DNA of 64,000 nucleotides from Spirochaetota bacterium (GCA_016933025.1 JAFGBT010000005.1:1-64000), one strand, 5' to 3'. Counted from the first letter of the stretch, positions 28,148-36,707 are shown. Notes: generated by a model not told the origin, from the sequence alone. Translations and numbers: made by a program.

Positions 28148-28500
28148 GGGGACGATTTTGGTTTCGACTGCAATAGTGGTTTTATGGCTGCATGCCGAGT
28201 GCGCTGGCAACTCGTTAAAAATGGCAGGCTTAACCTAAGTGCAAACGAAAACTTTGCATTGGCAGCTTAATTGACTGTCACGCCGATAGATTGTCCGCTC
28301 CTCTGGGGCAGCTAAAGGCGTCATATTCAGGGGATAGCCCGATTTCACGGATCTCGGAATAAGGGCGAAACAACAGGGAACTCGGATATTTCTAACGGTG
28401 TCTGGTCCCGGTGGAATATCTTAAATTAAATGATCAGAACAAGCATGTAGACGCCGTAAGGCTGTATTGTAGGACGCGGGTTCGACTCCCGCCGTCTCCA
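28148..28500 (+). ncRNA. ssrA: Transfer-messenger RNA (tmRNA)
   Basis: The 353-base RNA starts GGGGACGATTTTGGTTTCGA and ends with a T-arm (GCGGGTTCGACTCCCGC) and CGTCTCC plus discriminator A. The first seven bases pair with the last seven of the acceptor stem (one G-U), giving the tRNA-like domain. The tag reading frame at 28241-28270 encodes ANENFALAA and then TAA. The universally conserved CATGCCGAG segment lies near 28191. CCA is not fully encoded (ACAG follows), so it must be added enzymatically. tmRNA with SmpB rescues ribosomes stalled on broken messages and tags the product for proteolysis. Confidence 0.97.
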
Positions 28501-28509
28501 CAGGGCCGG

Positions 28510-29139
28510 TCATTCCACTTTTATAAATTTGAATTTGAACATCAACTCAAGAAACCTGTTGCTGATTTGGTCCAGCAGGTCCTCTCTCAGTATATGTTTG
28601 TCGATCTCAAACGCGTCATATTTATCGGCCTGTCTGTCCAGGTATATAATTTGATAATTGTTGTTGACGATGCAAATCATGGAGTTGAAATCGGCAAATT
28701 GCAGCTCTGCAGACATGGCGCCGTCGACCTCGTATACTATAAAGCTGTCCAGGCCATATTCGGCTTTTAATTTATCAAGCTCCTCTCTGTTTTTGTCGAG
28801 ATAGCCCTTGATGATGCCCACGGACTGGTAGAACTGGAAGTCCTTGTCCGGAGCAAATTGCGCAAATCTTTCGGATTCACCCTTTGCCGTGTTGAGATTG
28901 TTGCTGATATTGTCCAAAATTTTCAGCGTTTTAAGTTTTTTATACGGTTCAAGCCACTGGGTAAGGTTTTTGTTGAACAAACTGAGGGGTATCGGCGTGT
29001 TATGGGTGACGCGGAAGATAATGCCCGAATTTTTTAACTGTGAAATGGCCTTGTTGTTCCGTATCTCCTTTTTTACGTGATATTTTGAACAGGAAACCGT
29101 GAACAGTAACACAAGAAGGAACACGCCGTATCTCTTCAT
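28510..29139 (-). CDS. Putative lipoprotein, unknown function
   Basis: The ATG at 29139 has a GAGGTG site and opens a signal peptide ending in a Cys (LLFTVSCSK), so a 209-residue lipoprotein is likely. The mature part is helix-rich and charged (KKLKTLKILDNISNNLNTAKGE, GYLDKNREELDKLKAEYG). No family is recognised. Base composition is clearly more AT-rich than the window average. Its stop lies 10 bases beyond the tmRNA 3' end, on the opposite strand. Confidence 0.55.
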   Translation of the reverse strand: MKRYGVFLLVLLFTVSCSKYHVKKEIRNNKAISQLKNSGIIFRVTHNTPIPLSLFNKNLTQWLEPYKKLKTLKILDNISNNLNTAKGESERFAQFAPDKDFQFYQSVGIIKGYLDKNREELDKLKAEYGLDSFIVYEVDGAMSAELQFADFNSMICIVNNNYQIIYLDRQADKYDAFEIDKHILREDLLDQISNRFLELMFKFKFIKVE

Positions 29140-29210
29140 GATGCACCTCGTTTTTCGGGATTGGCAACAGCTGATGGCATGAATAATAGAAAGTCGGTTC
29201 GCAGTCAAGA

Positions 29211-30029
29211 TTAAATTGATGATAGTATGTTCCTGCCGGCTTCGGTGACGGCTATGCGAACCGGGGCGTTCGGCGGCTCGTCGACATAGCGCAGCATGCC
29301 GAAGTGTTTAAGCCAGGTGAAAAGGTAGAAATCAATAAATGATATCATGAAGAGATTATTACGGCTGCAGAAGCCGGTCATATCGAAAAACTCGTTTGCG
29401 ATATTCTGCACATATATGGCGCAGTAATGCCTCAGAAGGAGGTCTTTTAATATGCATTTGTTGATTTTCAGTTCTTTTGCTGATTCCGGGTCAGATGTGA
29501 ATATCTCTTCCCAATCCGCCTCGTTCCAGAAGGCATGTAAAAGCCTGCCGTAGAGGGTTTTCTCCGATACGGCTTCCCTGTTTATAACACCGTATGCCTT
29601 GGTCAGCCGTAAAATTCCCGTGATCTGCAGGAGATAGATGCACTGCCGCACATACTTGATGAAAAGCTCGTCGTCGTTGATTTCGCGAGTCAGGCCGGTT
29701 TCAGAGGCTTTTTCCGTGCAATGCCGGTAAAAACTACGGGTGAATGTACCCTTTTTTGAAAGATGAAATTTTTTTTCCGAGATCAATTCAATCAGGAACA
29801 ATGATAGGCGTACTGCAAAACAATTATTTATGGCAAGATATGACTCATTTTTTGCGGAATTGTCGAGAGAAGAGTAGTACTTGGTTATTGATTCAAATAC
29901 CGATATGCTTGATGAAGAAGCGGCCGGGGTATCGTATATTTGGAGACACTTTCTGCTGGAGCTGGGATGAATATTCACGTATTCATTAGTAAATTGCTGG
30001 ACCGGTTTTATCTCGTGTTTGCTCGTCAT
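29211..30029 (-). CDS. Hypothetical protein, unknown function
   Basis: A 272-residue product from the ATG at 30029; a TTG 33 bases upstream is an alternative. It is cytosolic in appearance, helix-rich, with many aromatic and cysteine residues, and its C-terminal part (FLFTWLKHFGMLRYVDEPPNAPVRIAVTEAGRNIL) looks like a winged helix, reminiscent of restriction- or regulator-associated domains, but I cannot name a family. The composition is AT-rich. It is 71 bases upstream of, and in line with, the lipoprotein gene at 28510. Confidence 0.5.
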   Translation of the reverse strand: MTSKHEIKPVQQFTNEYVNIHPSSSRKCLQIYDTPAASSSSISVFESITKYYSSLDNSAKNESYLAINNCFAVRLSLFLIELISEKKFHLSKKGTFTRSFYRHCTEKASETGLTREINDDELFIKYVRQCIYLLQITGILRLTKAYGVINREAVSEKTLYGRLLHAFWNEADWEEIFTSDPESAKELKINKCILKDLLLRHYCAIYVQNIANEFFDMTGFCSRNNLFMISFIDFYLFTWLKHFGMLRYVDEPPNAPVRIAVTEAGRNILSSI

Positions 30030-30315
30030 CACTCTGAATTCTATCGTTAGGTATAATGCCAAAGGCCAGGAAATTAATCTTTTCTCATTAATTATGAAAA
30101 CTTCTAATTTAGTCTTAAATTATTCCTGTTACCTTTGAAAATAATTAATATTCTCTTAGTTTTTGAATTAATAGGTGAGTGTATTTTCTCATCAATCCAA
30201 GGAACATCATAATCAAAATTAATTTTAAGTCAAGATAAATCTATATTTTTTGAAAAATTTTTACGCATCGGTCGGCAAGGCGGCTGATGTAGAGAATGTC
30301 TGATGGATGATGAGT
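30030..30315. other. AT-rich intergenic region
   Basis: 286 bases, strongly AT-rich (30080-30250), without a recognisable gene, hairpin or repeat. It may hold the promoter of the leftward gene at 30029. Confidence 0.35.
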
Positions 30316-31032
30316 CTATATCATAAGCCGGTCGGCTGCTGAAGGACTGATGTTCCCCTGCGCTGCGAGGGCGGTACCCGGATTGTTTACAATGACCGAA
30401 CGCGCCATTGAGGCCAGCTCGTTTCCCGTTATCCGTCCAATACCGATGGCCCCGGCGCCTGTTTCTCTCATGAGGTTCGTTATTTTCTCTTCTGAATGCT
30501 TAAAAGCGGTCATTTTTTCATTAAGGGCACGCTGGATCGCATCGATACGGCCCCGTTGACTGTAATTGCCGGCGCGTATATCGGCGCTTATGTCGTTGAG
30601 CGACCTTATTTCGGCGCGGAGGTCCGGCATTTCGACGATTTTTGGGGGAGGAGCGGCGTATGATCGGAGCGGCGCGGCGATGCCTCTGCCGAAATCGCCG
30701 AGCGTATTTCTCATGGTTGCCATGACCTCGTTCAAAGCGGCCGAGTCGACTTTCCCGGTGGAGATGGCTTCCGAGGCGATGCTTTTCAGCCTTGACGATA
30801 TGGAGATGGCCTGCTGGATGATGTTCTGCGACATCTGGGCGATGCTGAGCGCTTCACCAAGCGATCGTTTCACGCCGAGACGATGTTCGGCGGTTTTTAG
30901 CCGGCTCTGTTCGCTCTCTTGCGAGTGCTCCGGCCGGTTTGAAAGATGTCGGCTTTCGGGACGCACGGACGATTCCTGCGACCTGTGTGCATCGTTCGGC
31001 GAGACATTCATGACATCAGTGCGGATAATCAT
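30316..31032 (-). CDS. Flagellin-like protein (divergent paralogue)
   Basis: A 238-residue protein with a GGGAG site before the ATG. Its C-terminus (GRITGNELASMARSVIVNNP then GTALAAQGNISPSAADRLM) aligns residue by residue with the flagellin D0/D1 end (SRIRDADMAEE..., AMLAQANMxPxSVLxLL). The segment at about 58-100 matches the N-terminal D1 helix (an IQxAEG-like start and RxRELAxxAxNG-like run). The first residues MIIRTDVM echo MIINHNM. The middle and extreme N-terminal half (about 10-50) are unlike flagellin, being rich in His, Arg, Ser and Glu. It is shorter than a normal flagellin (about 280), and no flagellar genes are next to it. It could be a minor filament protein, a secreted flagellin-like protein or a decaying copy. 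Confidence 0.6.
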   Translation of the reverse strand: MIIRTDVMNVSPNDAHRSQESSVRPESRHLSNRPEHSQESEQSRLKTAEHRLGVKRSLGEALSIAQMSQNIIQQAISISSRLKSIASEAISTGKVDSAALNEVMATMRNTLGDFGRGIAAPLRSYAAPPPKIVEMPDLRAEIRSLNDISADIRAGNYSQRGRIDAIQRALNEKMTAFKHSEEKITNLMRETGAGAIGIGRITGNELASMARSVIVNNPGTALAAQGNISPSAADRLMI

Positions 31033-31148
31033 GGCGCATCACTCCCTCTGCTTCCTGGTTAAAAAATAGCAAGGAACCATCAGATTGTCAAATTCATTTT
31101 GGGCCGGGCCGATCATACGGGGGCGTTTGAAGAGGACCAGGATGCCTG

Positions 31149-31715
31149 CTATGGGTGCAACTCGTCCCGCAACTGCAGCATCTCGTTGCCGTCCAGGTTC
31201 ACGCTCACTTTCCCGCCGCCGGGATGAGCGAAGGTGATCGTACACCCATCGCCGGACCGCTCAACCCAAAATTTTTTTCCTTCAGGCATTTTTACTGAAG
31301 AAGCTATCCAGTCGTCAGCGTTGAACTCTCCGATCTGGATAAGGACTCCGAAGGCATTTTTTGGGTGGATGAAGAGCTCTTTCCAGACATCGCCGTACTC
31401 CCGATATCCGAAATAGGGGATCCCTTTTTTGTCGAGAAGCGCGGCAGCCCGTTTCAGGCTGGAGGTCTGCAGGGTCATGTGGTGGATGCCCCCCTCTTTT
31501 TTCGCGAGAAACCCGTCAAGGAAGCTCCCTCCCGCAGTGGGCGTCAGGAGCTCGAGCCGGCTGAGGTCTCCCAGGTAGAGGTTCTGCCAGAGATATTTCA
31601 TGGTGTCGTCTTTGCTGTAGCTGCCCGGAACGGCGCCGAGCAGGTCCGAGAAGAAACGGAAGGCCTTTTCATAATCCCTTACCGCAAGCGCGATATGGTC
31701 AATGCGTAGAATCAT
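31149..31715 (-). CDS. VOC-superfamily protein (glyoxalase/methylmalonyl-CoA epimerase-like)
   Basis: A 188-residue protein. Residues 1-125 form a vicinal-oxygen-chelate domain: it opens RIDHIALAVRDYEKAFRFFSDLLG with a metal-ligand His, and GGIHHMTLQTSSLKRAAALL and YRE..KELFIHPKNAFGVLIQI supply the other expected ligands. This pattern (HPKN-type third motif) is closest to methylmalonyl-CoA epimerases and 4-hydroxyphenylpyruvate-type VOC proteins. The C-terminal 60 residues are an extra segment not found in standard epimerases. Cytosolic and monocistronic, with a GGAG site before the ATG. The substrate is unproven. Confidence 0.75.
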   Translation of the reverse strand: MILRIDHIALAVRDYEKAFRFFSDLLGAVPGSYSKDDTMKYLWQNLYLGDLSRLELLTPTAGGSFLDGFLAKKEGGIHHMTLQTSSLKRAAALLDKKGIPYFGYREYGDVWKELFIHPKNAFGVLIQIGEFNADDWIASSVKMPEGKKFWVERSGDGCTITFAHPGGGKVSVNLDGNEMLQLRDELHP

Positions 31716-32189
31716 GTCGATGCTCCTGCCTGATGGTATGATTATGTCGCTATTATTGTTTTTCTCACCTCAATTTCAATAACATAATCGCTGAATTTTA
31801 TTTTTTTGCGGACTGGTTGATGTGCGGCGAATCCTGATTTTACAGGTATCCGATATCAGGTAAGACGCTTTTTTCTTTCCATATGAAGGACGGTATGGGG
31901 CTTATGGGGGTGTCCTAAAAAGTCTTTTACGACGCCCTCAACCCCACTTCGACAAGCCTGTGGTGAGCCCTTCGGCAAGCTCAGGAAAAGCCTGTCGAAC
32001 CCCTCAGTGCAACGGCCGGAGGGGGGTCTTATAAGCCGTTTCTGCTTTATTAAGTCCCCATTTGGGGGATTTAGGGGGTTTGTGAGATAGCCCCATGTAT
32101 GTAGCAGGATTTTTTAGCAGGAATATCAATAAAATACTTGAATAAATATATAAATTTCTGAATACCAATCGCCAGTAATGAGGTAACAT
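31716..32189. other. Intergenic region (474 bases) holding an interspersed-repeat-like stretch
   Basis: Divergent genes flank it. The first part (31740-31870) is AT-rich with no clear motif. From about 31905 to 32090 it is filled with the palindromic sequence annotated separately. The last 90 bases are AT-rich and probably hold the promoter of the small lipoprotein gene. Confidence 0.45.
31905..32090. repeat. Palindromic intergenic repeat-like sequence
   Basis: The stretch contains inverted arms ACTTCGACAAGCCTGT (from 31947) and AAGCCTGTCGAAC (near 31988), interrupted by CTTCGGCAAGCTCAGG, then GTCCCCATTTGGGGGA and a G-rich tail. Sequences of the TTCGACAAGC/GCTTGTCGAA kind are widespread palindromic intergenic repeats. 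Only one clear copy is in this window, so repeat status is inferred from its form. Confidence 0.45.
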
Positions 32190-32384
32190 GTGAGAACGCT
32201 GGCGTTGATGTTGATGATATCTCTGGCTGTGCTCGGGACATTTTGTAAAAAGAAGCCCGAGCAGAATGTGGTTGATTTTGAACAGATCAATCCTGACAAC
32301 TCCAACGACTACCGCTATATTTTCAGGGAAACGATACGGGAACAGGAAGAGCGGATAAATAAATACAGGAAAAAAGAATTTTAA
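32190..32384 (+). CDS. Small lipoprotein
   Basis: A GTG start at 32190 (GAGGTAAC upstream) gives a 64-residue protein: a hydrophobic signal (LALMLMISLAVLGTF) ending in the lipobox Cys at about 19, then a Lys cluster and a charged helical tail (YIFRETIREQEERINKYRKK). It is probably a small membrane-tethered lipoprotein. It lies 81 bases upstream of the HtrA-type protease gene and may be co-transcribed. The function is unknown. Confidence 0.6.
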   Translation: MRTLALMLMISLAVLGTFCKKKPEQNVVDFEQINPDNSNDYRYIFRETIREQEERINKYRKKEF

Positions 32385-32465
32385 TAGGCTTACCCTGCGG
32401 CCCGAGCGGTGTCCCTTTCCGGCTCTATTATAATCAGATTGCACTTAACCGACAAGGAGAATACT

Positions 32466-33611
32466 ATGAAGACTGGGATGAAGAAAAGAGTGACATACAT
32501 GATTCCGCTCGCGATGCTGACCCTGGCGTTCGTAGTCTATGAGTTCTCATGTTTCAGGTCCGAAAATGTGTCGGTGTTCGGTGATATCGGCCAGTCGCCG
32601 CTCCGGAAGGAATCGGAATCCGCGCAGGCCGTGCAGATCCAGGATACCTTCCGTAAGATATTCTCCCTGTACAAGGAGCGCGTTGTATTCATCACGACAG
32701 AGCAGGTGGTCCGCGTTCAGTCCCACCCTTTCTTCGACGACCCCTTCATGAGGGAATTTTTCGGCAGGGGCCGGCCGCAGTACGAGAAGCGGCGGGGCCT
32801 CGGCTCCGGCTTCATAATTTCGGAGGACGGTTACGTCTGCACCAATCACCATGTCGTGGCCGGCGTGGATACGGTCACGGTCGGGATCAACGAGAAGACC
32901 TACAAGGCGACGGTCGTCGGCTCGGACGAGCGGACCGATATCGCGCTGTTGAAGATAAAAGCCCCGGGCAAGCTGAAGCCGGTATACTTTGGCGATTCGG
33001 ACAGGGTCATGGTCGGCGACTGGGCCATCGCAATCGGGAATCCCTTCGGACTCGACCGCACCTTCACCGTCGGCGTGGTGAGCGCCATCGGGAGGCGCGA
33101 CGTAGATTTCATGGGAGGATCCCACATCCAGACCGACGCCTCCATCAACCCGGGCAACAGCGGCGGGCCCCTCATCAATATTTACGGCGAGGTGATCGGC
33201 ATCAACCGGATGATCTATTCCCAGACCGGCGGTTACATGGGCATAGGCTTCGCCATTCCTATCAATACCGCGCGATCGATCCTCGAACAGCTGAAGACGC
33301 ACAAAAAGATAAAGCGCGGCTTCATCGGCGTGAGCATCGCCCAGATCACTGAGGAGTACGCCAATGAGCTCGGCCTTAAGAGCAGCGAGGGCGCCTTCGT
33401 AGGCGAGGTGATAGCGGGGAGCCCTGCCGAGAAGGCGGGGGTGAGGATCGGCGACATGATCCTCAAGATAAACGACAAGGCCATCGCCACCTACAAGGAT
33501 CTGTTGAAGATCGTCGGCGAGACGCCGGTGGGCAAGACGATCAAGCTGACAGTCTGGCGGAAGCGCAAGATGGTGAACCTGTACGTAAAGGTGGCCGAGC
33601 GCCCTGACTGA
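32466..33611 (+). CDS. HtrA/DegQ-family periplasmic serine protease
   Basis: From the ATG at 32466 (AAGGAG upstream) the product is 381 residues. A signal-anchor (about 8-28, with a Cys at 29) targets it to the periplasm. The trypsin-like domain has the triad His129 (TNHHVVAG), Asp158 (ERTDIALLK) and Ser232 (GNSGGPL). One PDZ domain follows (about 285-375, with RGFIGVSI and GSPAEKAGVRIGD). HtrA proteins degrade misfolded envelope proteins. Having a single PDZ places it with DegS-like or short DegQ-like members, but no regulatory partner is adjacent. Confidence 0.93.
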   Translation: MKTGMKKRVTYMIPLAMLTLAFVVYEFSCFRSENVSVFGDIGQSPLRKESESAQAVQIQDTFRKIFSLYKERVVFITTEQVVRVQSHPFFDDPFMREFFGRGRPQYEKRRGLGSGFIISEDGYVCTNHHVVAGVDTVTVGINEKTYKATVVGSDERTDIALLKIKAPGKLKPVYFGDSDRVMVGDWAIAIGNPFGLDRTFTVGVVSAIGRRDVDFMGGSHIQTDASINPGNSGGPLINIYGEVIGINRMIYSQTGGYMGIGFAIPINTARSILEQLKTHKKIKRGFIGVSIAQITEEYANELGLKSSEGAFVGEVIAGSPAEKAGVRIGDMILKINDKAIATYKDLLKIVGETPVGKTIKLTVWRKRKMVNLYVKVAERPD

Positions 33612-33615
33612 CGGG

Positions 33616-33996
33616 CTATCCGAGCCCCCGTTCTTCCAACTCGTTTTCCTCGAATCCGAAATAGTGCCCGAGCTCATGGAGTATCGTGATCCGTATCTCC
33701 TTCCGCAGCTCGGCCATCGTCGCGCATGAATCCCTGAATCCGTCCCGGAAGAGCGAGATGCGGTCGGGGAGGTCGCCGCTGTCGCCGATGCGCCGGTCGA
33801 CAAGCGACACGCCTTCGTACAGGCCGATCAGGTCGTTTCCCCCGCCGCTGAGCTCGATCTGCTCCGGCGTCGGACGGTCCGCTGCCACGATGGACACCAG
33901 TTTCGCTTTTTCTTTAAGATCCGGCGGAAGCGACCGAAGAACGCCGGCGGCGATTTCTCTGACGAGACCCTCGAATGTTTTACGCGCGATTCGCAT
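33616..33996 (-). CDS. Minimal zincin-like metallopeptidase family protein
   Basis: From the ATG at 33996 the product is 126 residues. It has the zinc-binding HELGHYFGFEENELEERGLG end (HExxH plus a downstream acidic residue) and a GDSGDLPDRISLFRD segment typical of the small bacterial zincin-like family (PF06262 type). It is cytosolic, with no signal peptide. Members have a minimal metalloprotease fold, and proteolytic activity is often undemonstrated. It converges with the HtrA gene, with 4 bases between stops. Confidence 0.8.
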   Translation of the reverse strand: MRIARKTFEGLVREIAAGVLRSLPPDLKEKAKLVSIVAADRPTPEQIELSGGGNDLIGLYEGVSLVDRRIGDSGDLPDRISLFRDGFRDSCATMAELRKEIRITILHELGHYFGFEENELEERGLG

Positions 33997-34116
33997 CAAT
34001 GGCTCCGGGGTTGTGGAATTCGGACGCACTTCACATGATGCGGTCATCCGTGCAAGCATGGCAAGAAGTTTATCTCTGCGAACTTCGGCGCCGGCAAGCT
34101 TTCTTACGGTCCTTGA

Positions 34117-34566
34117 TTATCCCTCGTCCCAGAGGCGGAACCGGCGAGGGAGGAGCCTGTTGATGAAGCGGTTTAGCTCCAGCAGCTCTTCGGGCCTGCT
34201 GTAATAGACGTATGCGCCTTTTTCAACAGCGTTGATTTTTATCCGGTATATGGAGCAGGAGTCCCCGGTATGCGTGCGGCCGATATACTTTTTCTCGATT
34301 TTATGGATGGGGAAACCGCCGAAAAACCTGCTCAGCTTTTTTTTCTCATTATAAGTAAGGTTGCGCTCAAATATCACCGAGTCAGGACGCTCTACGCTGG
34401 CGTGCCGGGTCACCCTGATATGGTTGTTATCCAGCTCATAGGTCCAGAGCGCCCGGTGACCGATGATGTCGTGCAGAATAATCGTGACTGATACCCTGTT
34501 TTTCGGGTTGTATTCCTGGGCCATCAGGATGCAGAGGGGCAGGATGAGGAGGATTTTCGCTATCAT
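34117..34566 (-). CDS. Secreted hypothetical protein
   Basis: A 149-residue product with a short signal peptide (IAKILLILPLCILMA). The mature part alternates beta-strand-like stretches (RVSVTIILHDIIGHRALWTYEL, SIYRIKINAVEKGAYVYYS) and a basic C-terminus. No family is recognised. It lies 120 bases upstream of the zincin-like gene on the same strand, so they may be co-transcribed. Confidence 0.5.
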   Translation of the reverse strand: MIAKILLILPLCILMAQEYNPKNRVSVTIILHDIIGHRALWTYELDNNHIRVTRHASVERPDSVIFERNLTYNEKKKLSRFFGGFPIHKIEKKYIGRTHTGDSCSIYRIKINAVEKGAYVYYSRPEELLELNRFINRLLPRRFRLWDEG

Positions 34567-34582
34567 CCTGATTCAGACCTGT

Positions 34583-34760
34583 GTCATCGCGAGCGCGGCG
34601 AAGGCCGCTCTCGGACTTCCTGTCCTTCGCGGCATTCGGCCATCCTGGCCAGCACGATCTTGTACTGTATAAGATTGTAGAGAACAAGGATGTTCACATG
34701 CCGGCGCAAACAGGATGTTTGAAAAGCGCCGGCCTTCGTCGCTGCGTTTCTCGCAATGAC
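34583..34760. repeat. MITE-like element with GTCATYGCGAG terminal inverted repeats, copy 1
   Basis: GTCATCGCGAG (34583-34593) is inverted at CTCGCAATGAC (34750-34760), enclosing about 178 bases of GC-rich, partly palindromic sequence (GCGGCGAAGGCCGC; GGCC-ATCCT-GGCC at 34638-34650). The same terminal repeats flank a second element at 63821-63959. No open reading frame in it looks real. It lies in the gap between two reverse-strand genes. Confidence 0.55.
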
Positions 34761-34791
34761 GATAAAGTAAGTTTCTCAGAGCCATCATGCT

Positions 34792-35640
34792 TTACTCGAA
34801 ACGCGCGACCGGCTTGAGCTCGGTCTCCGGATAAATCTGCCCGTGGACGGGAGGCATTGAATTATATGCCCAGGTAATATCGATAGTACCGAGCCGCACG
34901 CCGCGGAATGTTCTGGTGCCGTTGTAGGTTCCCCGGACCAGAATGTCCTCCATCTTCAGGGTCATGGCGAAGACGGCCACGGTCGAGCCTTTCGGGATTG
35001 CCGCCAGCTCATCCCCGAAGGGCGAGGCAGCGAACGCGAGCCGACCGCTGTCGGCGGCAAGGGCCTGTATCACCGGGATGATGACCGGGAAGCCCCGGCC
35101 GTCAATATACGATATGAATTTGAGCGAATCCATGCGGTTCATGATGGAAAGGGCAAACGGCTTCAGAACCTCGCCGATCTTTCTGCGGGCCGCGCCCTTG
35201 GCGAATTTGGTCTTGAGGGCAGACAGGACGATCGCGCCCATGGGCAGCCGTTCCGGCCCGGTCGTATCCACCAGATCGAAATAATGGACGGTGTTGATGC
35301 CGAAGTAGGTGTTATACCGGAACATCGGCTTGTCGTTCATCATACGGTATTCGGGGCCTTCTTTCATGAGATGTGTCCAGCGGGCCGTGCCGCGCCAGAG
35401 ACGCCGGTCGAGAGTCATCATTAAAAATCCGACGCTGTTGTTCTTCTGCATGTACTCCTTGCTGAGCCCCCTGGAGAACTCGCCCAGCACCAGCCGCGTC
35501 GGCGCCAGAGGCTGCAGCGACGTTAACAGAGTCATGTGCGGCAATCCTTCCGGATTGACGGTCGCAACAAGCGCCACCTTTTCGGTTGGCTCAAGCGTCC
35601 TGATGTCATCATCGCCAAACTGGTTGCTGTGTGCTGTCAT
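34792..35640 (-). CDS. Pyridoxamine 5'-phosphate oxidase-like FMN-barrel protein
   Basis: A 282-residue protein. Residues about 15-130 have the split-barrel pattern of pyridoxamine-phosphate-oxidase-like proteins (EKVALVATVNPEGLPHMTLLTSL, VGFLMMTLDRRLWRGTARW). A second half (about 180-275: GFPVIIPVIQALAADSGRLAFAASPFG) repeats the same kind of fold, so it may be a fused double barrel binding FMN, F420 or heme. It is the last gene of a three-gene unit with the glycyl radical activase (43 bases upstream) and enzyme. What it does for that system is unknown. Confidence 0.65.
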   Translation of the reverse strand: MTAHSNQFGDDDIRTLEPTEKVALVATVNPEGLPHMTLLTSLQPLAPTRLVLGEFSRGLSKEYMQKNNSVGFLMMTLDRRLWRGTARWTHLMKEGPEYRMMNDKPMFRYNTYFGINTVHYFDLVDTTGPERLPMGAIVLSALKTKFAKGAARRKIGEVLKPFALSIMNRMDSLKFISYIDGRGFPVIIPVIQALAADSGRLAFAASPFGDELAAIPKGSTVAVFAMTLKMEDILVRGTYNGTRTFRGVRLGTIDITWAYNSMPPVHGQIYPETELKPVARFE

Positions 35641-35683
35641 GGTCCCTCCGTAAGGCTTGCGCCCGGGGATCGGCCGAAATTAC

Positions 35684-36694
35684 TCAGCAGACCCGCATCG
35701 CTTTTTTTGTTTCACGGCCGCCGTCGCTCTTTTCGTTGAGCCTGGTTGAGCCGCTCCAGTGTACGATATCCGGATTAACGCCGGATGACCTGGCTGCGCC
35801 GGCCAGCGCCTCCAGGGTTTCGCGCTCCATAAGTTCGGCCGAGCCGAAAGACCACTCCTTCCCGAGGCGGCGGTACTTGTCCCGGCAGAGATTGTTGAAG
35901 GCGCATAGCTCCCAGCGGGTCACGACGTCTCCCAGACGGTCAGCTATGAACCTGCCGATGCCCCTGATGTTGTCCTCGCGGTCAGTGGCACCGGGGATCA
36001 CCGGCGTGCGTATCCAGATCTCGCGTGGAAGCAGGCGTTCCCGCATTGAGCCCGCGACACGCTCGAGGTTTTTCAGAATCAGCATATTGTCGCTGCCGGT
36101 AAACTCCTTATGACGCGCCGGATCGATCTCCTTGAGGTCGTAGAGCACCAGATCCGTGTGGGGAAGGACCGTATCGAGCGATTCCCATGGGCAGTGGCCG
36201 CTCGTGTCAAGGGCGGTGTGCACGCCGCGCCCCCGGACCTCTCTGAAGAACGCCGACACGAAGGGGGCCTGCAGCGCGGCTTCCCCGCCCGATGCCGTAA
36301 CCCCGCCGTTCATCCCGAAGAATGAAGCGTCCTTCATGACCTCACGCACCAGCCGGTCGAGGGTCCATTTGCGTCCCATGAGTTCCAGGGCCGTTGAAGG
36401 GCATTCGTCGGCACAGGTACCGCAGGCCCGGCAGAGCGTTCGGTTGATGACGATCCCAGAGTCGGTTCGCGAGAGCGCCCCGTCAGGGCACGCTTCCACG
36501 CAGATGCCGCAGCCGATACACTTCACCTCGAGCCACTGGAGCTCCGGCCTCCGGTCCAGGCTCTCGGGGTTGTGGCACCACGAGCAGCGTAGTCCGCAGC
36601 CTTTGAAGAAGACAGTGGTCCGGATGCCCGGCCCGTCCTCCGTGGACATGCGCTGGATTTCCAGGATGATGGCGGTTTGTTCGGATTGTGTCAT
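35684..36694 (-). CDS. Glycyl radical enzyme activase (radical SAM, PflA family)
   Basis: A 336-residue radical-SAM activase. The SAM cluster ligands are Cys33, Cys37 and Cys40 in GCGLRCSWC. Two ferredoxin-type 4Fe-4S motifs follow (CIGCGICVEACP near 59-70 and CRACGTCADECP near 88-99), an insert found in activases of the non-PFL glycyl radical enzymes. GGEAALQAPF replaces the usual GGEP motif region. It would abstract hydrogen from Gly811 of the enzyme encoded just upstream. A 19-base-pair hairpin lies between the two genes. Oxygen sensitivity is expected, implying anaerobic metabolism. Confidence 0.92.
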   Translation of the reverse strand: MTQSEQTAIILEIQRMSTEDGPGIRTTVFFKGCGLRCSWCHNPESLDRRPELQWLEVKCIGCGICVEACPDGALSRTDSGIVINRTLCRACGTCADECPSTALELMGRKWTLDRLVREVMKDASFFGMNGGVTASGGEAALQAPFVSAFFREVRGRGVHTALDTSGHCPWESLDTVLPHTDLVLYDLKEIDPARHKEFTGSDNMLILKNLERVAGSMRERLLPREIWIRTPVIPGATDREDNIRGIGRFIADRLGDVVTRWELCAFNNLCRDKYRRLGKEWSFGSAELMERETLEALAGAARSSGVNPDIVHWSGSTRLNEKSDGGRETKKAMRVC

Positions 36695-36707
36695 ATATGA
36701 ATTTCAG

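Noticed and set aside
31038..31149. A small gene between the flagellin-like and VOC genes
   Set aside because: The only frame there overlaps the 3' end of the VOC gene and has no ribosome binding site or recognisable product.
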